A DNA stretch of 64,000 nucleotides from Gammaproteobacteria bacterium (GCA_028284675.1 JANQRI010000036.1:1-64000); one strand, 5' to 3'. Positions 25,228-33,902 are shown, counted from the stretch's first letter. Made by a program: numbers and translations. The notes: generated by a model from the sequence alone, not told the origin.

Positions 25228-27488
25228 AACTCACCCGCCTCTAATCCGGCATAATGCATGGTTTTTCGATCCCATAGTTTTCCCAGTTTTTGAAATTCCA
25301 GGCGACTGCTTTTCAACATATGCTTCATATCAATAGGTGCCTCATCTTCGGCTGCGTAAAACGCCGCATTCAATACAATATTTTTTATGCTGCCGCCGGA
25401 TACTTTTATTTTCCCGGCCAGCCAGTCAAAGTCCACGTTTTCTTGTAATGGTGCTTCAGCAGGCAAACCTTTTTGCCAGATTTTTAAACGGCTTGCCTGA
25501 TCGGGAAACGGAAACTCTGCAATAAACCGAATACGGCGAACAAATGCATCATCCATATTATTTCGAAAGTTAGTTGCCAATATTACAATGCCGTTATGTT
25601 CTTCAATTTTTTGCAATAGAAAGCTAACCTCAATATTGGCATAACGGTCATGTGCATCCGTGACTTCAGTACGCTTACCAAACAACGCATCCGCCTCATC
25701 AAAAAACAATATTGCATTACTTTTTTCAGCTTCATTGAATATGCGATTCAGATTTTTTTCAGTTTCACCGATATATTTGCTCACCACTCCAGACAGATCG
25801 ATTTTATACAGATCCAGCTGTAAATCATTGGCCATAACCTGGGCAGCCATGGTTTTGCCGGTGCCGGGACTGCCGCTGAACATAACGCTTAATCCGCGCC
25901 CGTACGCAAGTTTTTTTGCGAACCCCCATTGACTGAAAACCTGATGCTGATGACGCACCTGAGTACAGACACTATGTAATATAGACTTGGTTTCTTCCGG
26001 TAAAACCAGATCAGCCCAGACATAACGGGGCGCCACTTTAGTCGCAAGATGACTCAGCCCCTGACTGGACTCTTTGCGACAACCTGCGCTCAGCATCTCC
26101 AGATCAACTTTGGCTTTAAGAGAACTCAGGCGATCCAATTCAGCACTAAATACCGCATGCTTGATTTGGCCCGGCGTCAATCGAAACATTGTTGCCAGCA
26201 CACGCGATGTATCTTTTTCATCAACCACAGGAGCGCTTTCAAGTTGCTTGCGCCAGATATTTTCACTTGTGGTTTCATCCGGAATGGCCAAATCCAACTC
26301 ATAGGAGTCCAAAGACACTCCTCTGTTAATCGGCAATAAGCCTTGCGAAGGCCTGCTGCTGGCCGCAGTAAAACTCAGCCAGCCGTATTCATATAAGCAT
26401 TTATATAAAATATCCAGCTGTACATTTGAGACTATTTCTGATGAAAAAAGGCACTCGATATTTTCAAAATACAAAGAGGCCTGTTGCAGCAGACTTTCGC
26501 GGCACACCATTTTAATCAGTTTTTCATAACCTAGCGGATGCGCCATCAATGCAGGGATGTCAACAACCAATAATGGGCAACCGATACGCTGGCATATATG
26601 TAATGCAAGTGTTTTTTTGCCAACCCCTTCGGGCCCATACAACTGAAACAACAGCTGGCGTTCACCGCCATCCTTATGCAAAAAGTAATGCTCAACCAAA
26701 CGGTCAGCTACTTTTTTGTGATGTAAATCCGGATATTGTTCAAGTCCGCCCGTATCTGGCTGCACAATAGAAACAATATTCTCCAGAGAGTGATCTATCG
26801 CGTTATTTCCCAGCAGGTATTGCAGTATGCGCATATCCAGTTGTAAAAATCTGGCAAGCCCGCTGGAACCTGAAGGGCTTTGTAGGTCAGTATCAATATG
26901 CAAAAGATTATGCCTGAACAAACCGGCACCAGTGGATAAATTCCTCCGCATGCGCCAGCGCTCCTGTTCATCATCGGAGAGCAAATCCAAAACCAGATCA
27001 ATACTGGGGCGTTTTCGTGTAATATCATCCTGTAAATATGCATATATCCGGTCATAGCTGCGACGCAGCTCCGGCGCAATACAGATAATCAGACTCTGCA
27101 CTTCCAGCCACGACAGCCCGAACATATGCGTCAATTGAACCAGCGGAAGGCTTACCTCATTTTGATATGTATTTTCAACTTTATGCCGAATCGAATTTTC
27201 GAGCTCACCGATAGTTTTATTAATTTTTTCGATAAGATCAGCTTCATAACTATAATCGTATCCCCGGCTTAATAGCCAGTCGACCTCCTGGTCTGATACA
27301 TAAGTGGGCATTGCCGGTGTATACTGCTCCACGTCTTTTTGCATACCGCGAAACTGTAAAACCCTGCGCTGAATTAATAAATCGAGCCGCTGGAGCTCTT
27401 CCTGTATATGCGCCAAACCGTCTTCATAATAAGGCGAAGAGTCTTCCATAATATCGTGTTGTGCTTTGCTTACATTTGCGGTACTCAT
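25224..27488 (-). CDS. AAA+ ATPase of the eCIS (Afp15-like)
   Basis: A 754-residue ATPase with two P-loop regions. The C-terminal one is complete: Walker A GSPGTGKT (539-546), Walker B ILFFDEAD (593-600), sensor ILATNFRNNMDDAFVRR with an arginine finger. The N-terminal one is degenerate: GPEGVGKKT at 285-293 but no matching DE Walker B. The first 150 residues are helical. Every eCIS carries such an ATPase; it is thought to act in assembly or recycling and is not part of the mature particle. It overlaps both neighbours by four bases, so the DUF4255-ATPase-CIS tube trio is translationally coupled. Confidence 0.95.
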   Translation of the reverse strand: MSTANVSKAQHDIMEDSSPYYEDGLAHIQEELQRLDLLIQRRVLQFRGMQKDVEQYTPAMPTYVSDQEVDWLLSRGYDYSYEADLIEKINKTIGELENSIRHKVENTYQNEVSLPLVQLTHMFGLSWLEVQSLIICIAPELRRSYDRIYAYLQDDITRKRPSIDLVLDLLSDDEQERWRMRRNLSTGAGLFRHNLLHIDTDLQSPSGSSGLARFLQLDMRILQYLLGNNAIDHSLENIVSIVQPDTGGLEQYPDLHHKKVADRLVEHYFLHKDGGERQLLFQLYGPEGVGKKTLALHICQRIGCPLLVVDIPALMAHPLGYEKLIKMVCRESLLQQASLYFENIECLFSSEIVSNVQLDILYKCLYEYGWLSFTAASSRPSQGLLPINRGVSLDSYELDLAIPDETTSENIWRKQLESAPVVDEKDTSRVLATMFRLTPGQIKHAVFSAELDRLSSLKAKVDLEMLSAGCRKESSQGLSHLATKVAPRYVWADLVLPEETKSILHSVCTQVRHQHQVFSQWGFAKKLAYGRGLSVMFSGSPGTGKTMAAQVMANDLQLDLYKIDLSGVVSKYIGETEKNLNRIFNEAEKSNAILFFDEADALFGKRTEVTDAHDRYANIEVSFLLQKIEEHNGIVILATNFRNNMDDAFVRRIRFIAEFPFPDQASRLKIWQKGLPAEAPLQENVDFDWLAGKIKVSGGSIKNIVLNAAFYAAEDEAPIDMKHMLKSSRLEFQKLGKLWDRKTMHYAGLEAGEL

Positions 27489-28324
27489 GGAGTCACCTCA
27501 AAGAAAAACGTAGCTCTACTCAACCGTGAAATATCGACCCGGATCTGATGGAATCCTGCCTGCATGTCTACCGGAACATCCGCAGTAAAGTTTTGCCCGG
27601 AAATTGCAGCACCATCTAAAATACGCCTGCCACTCATTGTTACCGAAGCATTCCAGCCATCCAGATTCTCACCACTGAACGTAATCGTGGAACCAGCCGG
27701 GCCGCTGCCGGGGGAAATATCCAGCACCTGTGGAGCATGAAATGGTGCGCCGACATTCGGTACACCAATTGAAATTGCACGTGTCGGCATATCACGCTCT
27801 TGATCCGGAGACTGATCAAGCTGTACCACTGAAACCTCATAAGGCACCGACAACCTAAACGGCTCACTGAAAGTGCTCCAAATTTTACTCAGTTCATCAA
27901 GATCAATATGGTTCTGTACCACTTTAATCTGTTCACGTGCATCCGATAAACCATCAGCAAGATGTTCGCCGGGTATTACCGGGTTCTCATGCAATACCCG
28001 CATTGCTTCGCCTAAAATTTCATGCGCATTGGTATTACCGTTTTCCACATCGTTTTGCGCATAAGGTGTTAATAAATAATACAGATTCAAACTTAAAGGC
28101 GGCGGCGTTATTCTATTGGGGTCAGTGGAAGAAACTTGCCACTCCTCATTTTTTAAATAAGGGTTTTCTTCAATCTTATACAGAAACATATTGATCCTTC
28201 TGCTTGGACCGCTTTCATCCGGTGCCAATAATGTTACATTCACAGTTGGGGTTACCTGCATTTCATCTTCCAACATGGCTTTCAATGATTCGCCAACCAG
28301 TCCTATTGCGGTCGATGCACTCAT
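27485..28324 (-). CDS. DUF4255 tail terminator protein with IPT/TIG domain (Afp16-like)
   Basis: Residues about 1-185 match DUF4255, the tail terminator/capping family of eCIS: IGLVGESLKAMLEDEM, INMFLYKIEENPYLKN, SLNLYYLLTPYA, and LSKIWSTFSEPFRLSVPYEVSVVQLD. Residues about 195-279 look like an IPT/TIG immunoglobulin-like domain (VLDISPGSGPAGSTITFSGENL ... is the typical start). The terminator caps the distal end of tube and sheath. The Ig-like addition could point outward from the particle head end. It is coupled to the ATPase gene by a four-base overlap. Confidence 0.92.
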   Translation of the reverse strand: MSASTAIGLVGESLKAMLEDEMQVTPTVNVTLLAPDESGPSRRINMFLYKIEENPYLKNEEWQVSSTDPNRITPPPLSLNLYYLLTPYAQNDVENGNTNAHEILGEAMRVLHENPVIPGEHLADGLSDAREQIKVVQNHIDLDELSKIWSTFSEPFRLSVPYEVSVVQLDQSPDQERDMPTRAISIGVPNVGAPFHAPQVLDISPGSGPAGSTITFSGENLDGWNASVTMSGRRILDGAAISGQNFTADVPVDMQAGFHQIRVDISRLSRATFFFEVTP

Positions 28325-28335
28325 TTATTCAGCGC

Positions 28336-29562
28336 CTATCTGTAAATACGTAACCGGGTGCGCCCCAAATAGCTGCGTTCCCAAAATGCCGAGGCAGCCC
28401 CGCGGCGTTGTACTCTGTTTACTGTTTTCACGATTTTTTTAACAGCACGGCTTGATTTGTTTTGTTGCTCCGGTTCTTTGCTGATTGGTGAAACCGTCGA
28501 TTTCTGAGCGCGCTGAATATTTTGCAATCGCTGCATCTGCCTTTCTGCATGCCGCGTTGAAGCCTGAAATTCTGCTTGTGGCTTCACAGGTGGACTATCA
28601 ACAGCCGACTGCGTCTCAAAATCTGCAAACTGGACAGTATTATTAGAAATCGCTTCCGGTTGCACTCTGCCACTTGAACTTTCTGAACTTTCGAAATCTT
28701 CAAGTACATCAGCCTCTTTGGTTAGGGCCTCAGGCTTTACGCTGATTCCTTTAAGCTTTGGTGCATGCACATGGTTTTGTTGCAATGGACTGGCATCGGG
28801 AATGTCCAGACGGGTAATCTCCGGAGCAACCGGGCTCTCCGGCAGCTTATTATCTGCGCCTGCTTTTTCGACCAAACCGGAATCCACCGGGAATTCGTCA
28901 CTTGGGTTATCACCGAAATTTTCAGCCTCTAGCTGTTTACCCAATTGCTTTATAAATGCATAGCTGTCATTTATTGATGGATTATTTTTTGACTGCTGAT
29001 ACGAAGACGATTTTGGTATCGTTATATCATCAGCTTCAACATCAGTAGGACTAGCTGTCTTTTGTATCGTCGGCGCATTATTCTTACTGTCAAAAACTTC
29101 CTTATCAGATTCAATTGTTATATCACACTTATACCTGTCTATAACGCTCTGAGCCGGATTTTTCCGGCGCTTATATTCATGCCTATCATAAAAACTCCTG
29201 TTAGATGGCGCTGGCGCCCCCGCACTTTCAATCTCTTTATCATTGGTTTTATCAATCTGTTTTGTCACTGGTCGCAGTTGAGAAACTACCTGTTCCGGTT
29301 TGGTATCAAATCGCTGCATAGGTGAGAGCTGCGTTGATCGCATTGCAGCAGAGGAAAAATTTTCATACGCACCAGTACCCTGTAAATAATGCATGTTTAT
29401 CGGAAGATAACCATGACCGGCCCTCATACGCAAAGCAGAATCAGGCGATATTCCCAGTAGACGGTTTACTCCCTGACGATATGCAAACGGCATAACCGCG
29501 CTTTGCATTATGCTTGCAAGATAACTTCCACCGCTACGATAATGTTTAACCGGCCGCATCAT
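28336..29562 (-). CDS. Largely disordered protein in the tape-measure position
   Basis: A 408-residue protein that overlaps the end of the zinc-ribbon baseplate gene by 17 bases. The first 85 residues contain a short hydrophobic helix-like piece (SYLASIMQSAVMPFAYRQGVNRLLG). The middle 250 residues are Ser/Pro/Glu/Asp-rich and look unfolded. The last 70 are basic and helical (AERQMQRLQNIQRAQKS, RAVKKIVKTVNRVQRRG). No family recognised. In P2-like tails the gene after sheath, tube and the chaperones is the tape measure, and no other tape-measure candidate exists in this locus. Against this, it lacks the long hydrophobic helices of known tape measures, so it could instead be a cargo adaptor. Confidence 0.7.
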   Translation of the reverse strand: MMRPVKHYRSGGSYLASIMQSAVMPFAYRQGVNRLLGISPDSALRMRAGHGYLPINMHYLQGTGAYENFSSAAMRSTQLSPMQRFDTKPEQVVSQLRPVTKQIDKTNDKEIESAGAPAPSNRSFYDRHEYKRRKNPAQSVIDRYKCDITIESDKEVFDSKNNAPTIQKTASPTDVEADDITIPKSSSYQQSKNNPSINDSYAFIKQLGKQLEAENFGDNPSDEFPVDSGLVEKAGADNKLPESPVAPEITRLDIPDASPLQQNHVHAPKLKGISVKPEALTKEADVLEDFESSESSSGRVQPEAISNNTVQFADFETQSAVDSPPVKPQAEFQASTRHAERQMQRLQNIQRAQKSTVSPISKEPEQQNKSSRAVKKIVKTVNRVQRRGAASAFWERSYLGRTRLRIYR

Positions 29563-30460
29563 TCAGCCTCTCAATTTCATCTGTTAAAACGTCCAGATAC
29601 TGACGTCTGCGTTCACGCGGCATACGCATAATCTCTTCTTCACTCCAGTGATAATGAAACGCCAGATAATGAACCTCCCGGTATAACAGATCGGTACTCA
29701 CTTTCAATTCACCGAAAAAGAAGTCCTGTAATTCAAAAGGGGCAATAAAACTGCGCCCACACTCCGGACAATCGGTTTCCATCGTCAGCTCAACAGACGG
29801 CGCATGTGCTTCCATCTCACATTCAATTTGGTGCCGGGCTTTTCCGCATAACGCGTTGATTATCTCAGCTACCGCCTGTTCATTTTGCCCGATGCTTTTA
29901 ATACATCGGGTCAATAATAGTGTCAGTGCCTCACTTTGATTATGCGCAACATATGGACCAACCACTTCCTGATCAGCCCCATTGGGCAAACGAAATTCAA
30001 TTTCAAGGGGTGTACCCGCCTGCAAACCGGGTATATCGGAGCCGGCAAGCATATCCGGCTCAACCTGCATACGATAAAAAGCCTGCGGCTGCTCGCAGCG
30101 GGTTACCGGAACTTCGGATATATTGAAATCAATATCAATACGTTCACCGCAATCACGCCAGGGACAGGATATAGTCGCCTGTACCTTATCACCAAAAGTC
30201 AATTGCCTTAAAAGTAACAATATATACTGGCGATCACCAACCAATAGCCCCCGGGCGATTTCGGCCGTTACCGGCTCTATAGCACCAACACGACGTACAC
30301 AGCGCGCGATTATTTCGGTAACCAATTCCGCACTGGGGGTATCCATCCGCGCCAGGAGTTCTTCTTCACGCCCGGTTAGCGCAGTAAGCTCAACCTCTCG
30401 GTGAATGGCACCCGCCGCATCGATATAACCTCCCGGCAATATCCAGCTTTGCTGTTGCAT
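29546..30460 (-). CDS. T4-type baseplate/chaperone protein with zinc-ribbon cysteines
   Basis: A 304-residue protein resembling the gp26-like baseplate family found after the tube gene in many phage-tail-like loci. The opening WILPGGYIDAAGAIHREVELTALTGREEELL is the family's signature (a substrate-like N-terminus seen in these proteins). Cys99 and Cys104 (CPWRDC) and Cys231 and Cys234 (CPECG) could make one zinc ribbon. The C-terminus ends in helices (FHYHWSEEEIMRMPRERRRQYL), as in T4 gp51/gp26-type assembly factors. Likely a baseplate assembly protein rather than a stoichiometric structural part. Confidence 0.82.
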   Translation of the reverse strand: MQQQSWILPGGYIDAAGAIHREVELTALTGREEELLARMDTPSAELVTEIIARCVRRVGAIEPVTAEIARGLLVGDRQYILLLLRQLTFGDKVQATISCPWRDCGERIDIDFNISEVPVTRCEQPQAFYRMQVEPDMLAGSDIPGLQAGTPLEIEFRLPNGADQEVVGPYVAHNQSEALTLLLTRCIKSIGQNEQAVAEIINALCGKARHQIECEMEAHAPSVELTMETDCPECGRSFIAPFELQDFFFGELKVSTDLLYREVHYLAFHYHWSEEEIMRMPRERRRQYLDVLTDEIERLNDAAG

Positions 30461-30481
30461 GTATTTTTGCCAGCCCTGTCA

Positions 30482-30982
30482 TCAGGACTCTGTGGGCTCG
30501 GTGACGGAAGCATCACGCTGCCAGCCCTCATTCTGCAACGTGATGGTCTGAATCATCACCGCATTACCGCTTGCGTCCAGTTCCGGCAGTGCCTGATACT
30601 CCGAGACCCAGCAACGGTAAACATTATATGCGAGTACAGTCACACCCTGTAGATTCGAGACTTCAATTGTGATGTCTTTCCGAAACTCTTTTAATGACAT
30701 CGCCGCATCGGCCTCGAAATTGTTAACCTTGTTGGCCCATAATTCAAAGGCAGTATCATGGGTCACACCCGCTTCCAGAGTAATCGGCTCATACTTCGTC
30801 ATACCGGGAAGTTTATGCCCGTGAGAAGGGTCTCCTGCTTCACGCCAGTCAACAACATCAACTGTTTTTTTCAGTGCACCACATTTACTAAGCCCGGCCA
30901 CATATTCATTGTCCCACTTTATTTTAAATTTAAAGTTCCGATATGGATCGGAGCGATGAGTATTTACGGAGAACGTAGGCAT
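30482..30982 (-). CDS. Inner tube protein (gp19-like, Afp1/Afp5-type)
   Basis: A 166-residue hexameric-tube protein of the gp19 family. Landmarks are DPYRNFKFKIKWDNEYVAG near the start, KLPGMTKYEPITLEAG, FELWANKV, then ITIEVSNLQG and VYRCWVSEYQALPELDASGNAV. It is the only full-length tube gene visible, so tube and first tube layer are one repeated protein plus the CIS tube protein at 24463-25227. It follows the sheath gene by about 40 bases. Confidence 0.95.
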   Translation of the reverse strand: MPTFSVNTHRSDPYRNFKFKIKWDNEYVAGLSKCGALKKTVDVVDWREAGDPSHGHKLPGMTKYEPITLEAGVTHDTAFELWANKVNNFEADAAMSLKEFRKDITIEVSNLQGVTVLAYNVYRCWVSEYQALPELDASGNAVMIQTITLQNEGWQRDASVTEPTES

Positions 30983-31025
30983 TTTAATAACTCCTTAAGT
31001 TTATAATCGTCGTTTACTGGATTTA

Positions 31026-32996
31026 TCAACCTGCCTGCCCGGCTTTCTGGCTGATCTGCACAATTACAAATTCGGCTGGTTTAAGCGGTGCAAAACCGAC
31101 CTGAACATTCACAATACCTGCGTTAATATCATCCTGAGTGGTGGTTTCGCTGTCGACTTTCACAAAAAATGCATCCGAAGGGGTTGAGCCCTGAAATGCG
31201 CCGCGACGATACAAGGTCATCATAAAAGAAGTAATATTCAGCCGTAATTGCGCCCAAAGCGGCTCATCATTTGGTTCGAATACCGCCCATTGAATACCAC
31301 GATAAATACTTAACTTTATCAGATTCGCAGTCCGCCTTATGGATATGTAATTCCATTCTGGATCACTGGTTATCGTACGCGCACCCCAGACAACACGGCC
31401 GGCTGCAGCAAACTCACGTATCACATTAACATGGTAAGGCGTCGGGTTTAACAATCCCTGTTGCACATCGGTCAGGCTTACAGTCAGCCCTGTTGATCCG
31501 GCAATAGCGGCTGCGGTACCGGCCGGCGCTTTCCACACTCCTCGCTGGCTGTCTGTTTTTGCATACAGCCCCGCAATATAACCCGACGGCGGTACCGCAA
31601 CAGGTTCTGTTGAACTGCCTGTCGGATCATTCATATAGACCCAAGGCATATACAAAGCTCCGTGTGAATCTTTCGGCGATATCGAACCAACGAAGCCCTG
31701 TGCCTCTGTGACCGAGGTGACGTCCTGAGGCAGATCTCCAATAAAAAAGCAATCGGCTAGCGGGCGTAAGTTCCTGCAATAGTTGGTTGCATCACCAAAC
31801 AATGTCGGAGACGAAACACCCGGAATGACAATAAGGCTCACATCCTCTTTATCATCCAGTCGGCTGAGCGCATTAATATACGGTGTATCCGTTATTACCG
31901 GGTCTCCGTCCGAGCCCAGCTGCACCGAAATCACCGGACCGGTCGCCGCAGTCGGACTATGATCACCCAGCAAATAACGTGGTACAGCAACCGTACTCGC
32001 AACAGGCCGTGTTACCGATGCACCGATTGTTTCACTACCACTATCCAGCACTCCCAGCTGCAAAAACCCGGCCGCATTATTGGCTTCAGGAGTAGCACGC
32101 GCAACTGTTACCGAAGAACTTGCACCGGCGGCACCGGATGTCAGCACTAATTCACCAGTGCCTGCAACAGTCGCGGCAAAAGCAGTAAATGCAGTTGCAT
32201 CTGTTGATGCCCGCAATGGGGTTAGCGCCCTGACAAGAAACTGAATTGCACCGGCAACATTCGCGGCAGTAGTCAAATCCGCAACCTGCCCGGGATCACC
32301 GCCAACACCATCCTCCAGGTTTATTTCCTGGTAACCATCGCCATTTACATTAATACGTAAACGGGTTGCCGGCGCGACTAGCGGCACTGTTGGCGCACCA
32401 CCACCTGTGCTTGTACCTTGCGCCTCAGCTGACGCAAGTGTTGTATTGGCTGCCTCTACCGCAACACTTATATAGCTTGACGTACTGGTTCTTAACTCAA
32501 CATAGTTAGAGGCGGTGTCCACCATACTCAGATTTTCAAAAGACTCGACCGGTGTGGTGCTGCCTTCCTCATACACATAAATATTAAATTCATTTCCCGG
32601 ATCAACAGTACCATCTGTAATTTCAATTTCAATTGCATTACCCCAGACACCAGGACTGACCGCTGAAATCGTCATGGTTGCCTGCGGTGCAGTCGCACGA
32701 TCGGATAAAACAGCATTTGCAGTTGCAGTATTTTCTCCTGCCACCCTGACTATATAGGCAATTGAACCGCCATTATTAAAAAACTGAAAAACCGAGTGCG
32801 CCAAAAATGATGACGACATAAACCCACCGTAAAGGTTTTGGAACTCAGTAAAACTGAAAATGCGCACAGCCTCGGTGATACTCCCCCTTTCAGCCTGCCC
32901 CACAAATGCAGCCGTTGAGGTGCTCGCCACGGTTATTGGACGTACACCGCTTGAAACTTCTTCTACATAAACACCTGGATAAGTCGGGGTAACCAT
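31026..32996 (-). CDS. Contractile tail sheath protein
   Basis: A 656-residue sheath protein (compare Afp2-Afp4). The N-terminus TYPGVYVEEVSSGVRPIT is the sheath signature, followed by AAFVGQAERG and a long inserted Ser/Thr/Ala-rich domain (about 150-330) exposed on the particle surface. The C-terminal half has the conserved WRTITSDPEWNYISIRRTANLIKLSIYRGIQW-like block and ends in FAPLKPAEFVIVQISQKAG, the C-terminal strand that links sheath rings. A single sheath gene is present, unlike the three in Afp. A clear CGGAG ribosome binding site precedes ATG 32996. Confidence 0.96.
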   Translation of the reverse strand: MVTPTYPGVYVEEVSSGVRPITVASTSTAAFVGQAERGSITEAVRIFSFTEFQNLYGGFMSSSFLAHSVFQFFNNGGSIAYIVRVAGENTATANAVLSDRATAPQATMTISAVSPGVWGNAIEIEITDGTVDPGNEFNIYVYEEGSTTPVESFENLSMVDTASNYVELRTSTSSYISVAVEAANTTLASAEAQGTSTGGGAPTVPLVAPATRLRINVNGDGYQEINLEDGVGGDPGQVADLTTAANVAGAIQFLVRALTPLRASTDATAFTAFAATVAGTGELVLTSGAAGASSSVTVARATPEANNAAGFLQLGVLDSGSETIGASVTRPVASTVAVPRYLLGDHSPTAATGPVISVQLGSDGDPVITDTPYINALSRLDDKEDVSLIVIPGVSSPTLFGDATNYCRNLRPLADCFFIGDLPQDVTSVTEAQGFVGSISPKDSHGALYMPWVYMNDPTGSSTEPVAVPPSGYIAGLYAKTDSQRGVWKAPAGTAAAIAGSTGLTVSLTDVQQGLLNPTPYHVNVIREFAAAGRVVWGARTITSDPEWNYISIRRTANLIKLSIYRGIQWAVFEPNDEPLWAQLRLNITSFMMTLYRRGAFQGSTPSDAFFVKVDSETTTQDDINAGIVNVQVGFAPLKPAEFVIVQISQKAGQAG

Positions 32997-33070
32997 ATTA
33001 AAGTCTCCGTTGGTTCAATTACTATTAATTTTGAGATAGGTTCTACTCAAAATCGAAATTTTCTTAAGTT

Positions 33071-33289
33071 TTATTCAGATTTTTCTTTTCTTCTACTGCT
33101 TTTCTTCTCGAGCTTAGCCTCTTTAACCACAAGAACATGCTTTTTAACCAACTCATCAAGCATCTTATTGTTTTTGATTTCGTTGGAGGGAAACTCTCCG
33201 GAGTACTTTGGAGGCAAATGATAGGCCTTGCCACTATTACAAAATATGGTTACCGGCCTGCGTGTAATATTTTCTACTATTTGCTTCAT
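33071..33289 (-). CDS. Small protein preceding the sheath gene
   Basis: A 72-residue protein with an AGAAGG ribosome binding site. The N-terminus (IVENITRRPVTIFCNSGKAYHLPP) suggests a small beta domain, the C-terminus is helical and very basic (KHVLVVKEAKLEKKSSRRKEKSE). Similar small 'R-P-V-x-x-hydrophobic...G-K/E-x-x-x-L' proteins occur in front of sheath genes in other tail-like loci, so it is probably a particle component or assembly factor. No functional family is assigned. Confidence 0.75.
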   Translation of the reverse strand: MKQIVENITRRPVTIFCNSGKAYHLPPKYSGEFPSNEIKNNKMLDELVKKHVLVVKEAKLEKKSSRRKEKSE

Positions 33290-33361
33290 AATTTTACCTT
33301 CTTCAAAAGTCGATCTAATTTGAGCAATTATTAAGCCCGTCAGCTTTGTGCCGGGTCCTAT

Positions 33362-33580
33362 TTAATGTATATATTTTCTGTTTGCATAGATTGTTTCACC
33401 AGACTTATTAAATGTTTTGGCGATGTTTCCTTTACTGGCAAGACTCTCCAGGGCAGTTTCAACCTCAGACTTTGAATAACTAACTCCCTGCTCGCCAAGC
33501 CACCATTTAATAATTCCATCAACAGTGTCTGCCGCATTGGGATGAGCGGCAAAATAATCAAGTATGCTTTGTTCTAACAT
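33362..33580 (-). CDS. Small winged-helix-like protein, first gene of the eCIS operon
   Basis: The start is ATG 33580, with AAAGGG six bases upstream; a longer frame from 33658 would begin upstream of the predicted transcription start and is rejected. The 72-residue protein (MLEQSILDYFAAHPN ... YANRKYIH) has the helix-helix-helix-wing pattern of a small winged helix: SILDYFAAHP, VDGIIKWWLG, SKSEVETALESLASKGNI, then a beta wing TFNKSGETIYAN. It could bind DNA and feed back on the operon, or be a structural protein; winged-helix folds also occur as pure protein-interaction modules. Confidence 0.75.
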   Translation of the reverse strand: MLEQSILDYFAAHPNAADTVDGIIKWWLGEQGVSYSKSEVETALESLASKGNIAKTFNKSGETIYANRKYIH

Positions 33581-33651
33581 AAACTGCCCTTTGCTGTCTT
33601 TGGCAGACACATCGGCAACCTCCAAGGCAACAGCATGTTCCCAAAACAATA

Positions 33652-33668
33652 GGCACATGATGTGCCAA
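33652..33668 (-). promoter_or_regulatory. Predicted sigma-54 promoter of the eCIS operon
   Basis: On the minus strand the sequence reads TTGGCACATCATGTGCC. It has the TGGCAC of a -24 element and GC exactly ten bases after the GG, the spacing of RpoN promoters; the -12 element is GTGC instead of TTGC. Transcription would start near 33641, about 60 bases before the first gene. The core GGCACAT-G-ATGTGCC is also a perfect inverted repeat, so a repressor site is an alternative reading. A sigma-54 activator gene lies immediately upstream. Confidence 0.65.
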
Positions 33669-33732
33669 CCGGAGCAATGCAGCTAAGTTCTTGAATTTGT
33701 TCAGGACAAGTCTATTTAAGAATATAAATCAG

Positions 33733-33750
33733 TGGGTCACAAATAACCCA
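33733..33750. promoter_or_regulatory. Candidate enhancer site 1 (upstream activator sequence)
   Basis: TGGGTCACAAATAACCCA is an inverted repeat (TGGGT...ACCCA) about 70-85 bases upstream of the -24 element. It matches a second site at 33881-33898 at 15 of 18 positions. Bacterial enhancer-binding proteins with Fis-type domains bind such palindromes 80-200 bases from the promoter. Confidence 0.6.
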
Positions 33751-33880
33751 GTGGAAGACAACAGAAGAAGTGATAGCAATTTGTATAATGTTGCATTGAA
33801 ATGCAAAAACCACTCAGACAAACAAAGGTTTTTATTTTTAGCGAATTAAAACCCGGACCAGGGAAACAGGCTAAACTTCA

Positions 33881-33898
33881 TGGGTCAAAATGAACCCA
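33881..33898. promoter_or_regulatory. Candidate enhancer site 2 (upstream activator sequence)
   Basis: TGGGTCAAAATGAACCCA, inverted repeat, near-copy of the site at 33733-33750 and centred 148 bases from it, about 14 helical turns. It abuts the stop codon of the activator gene and is some 215 bases from the -24 element. Two such copies within one short spacer are unlikely by chance. Confidence 0.6.
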
Positions 33899-33902
33899 TA
33901 AT

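Larger units (their letters stand above)
33581..33902. other. Regulatory spacer between activator and eCIS operon
   Basis: This AT-rich stretch of about 320 bases holds no gene but contains the sigma-54 promoter and two enhancer-like palindromes listed separately. Nothing resembling a terminator for the activator gene was seen, so some read-through into the operon is possible. Confidence 0.6.

Noticed and set aside
3448..33580. Prophage instead of eCIS
   Set aside because: There is no capsid, portal, terminase, integrase or lysis gene; the AAA+ ATPase, DUF4255 and DUF4157 genes point to eCIS.
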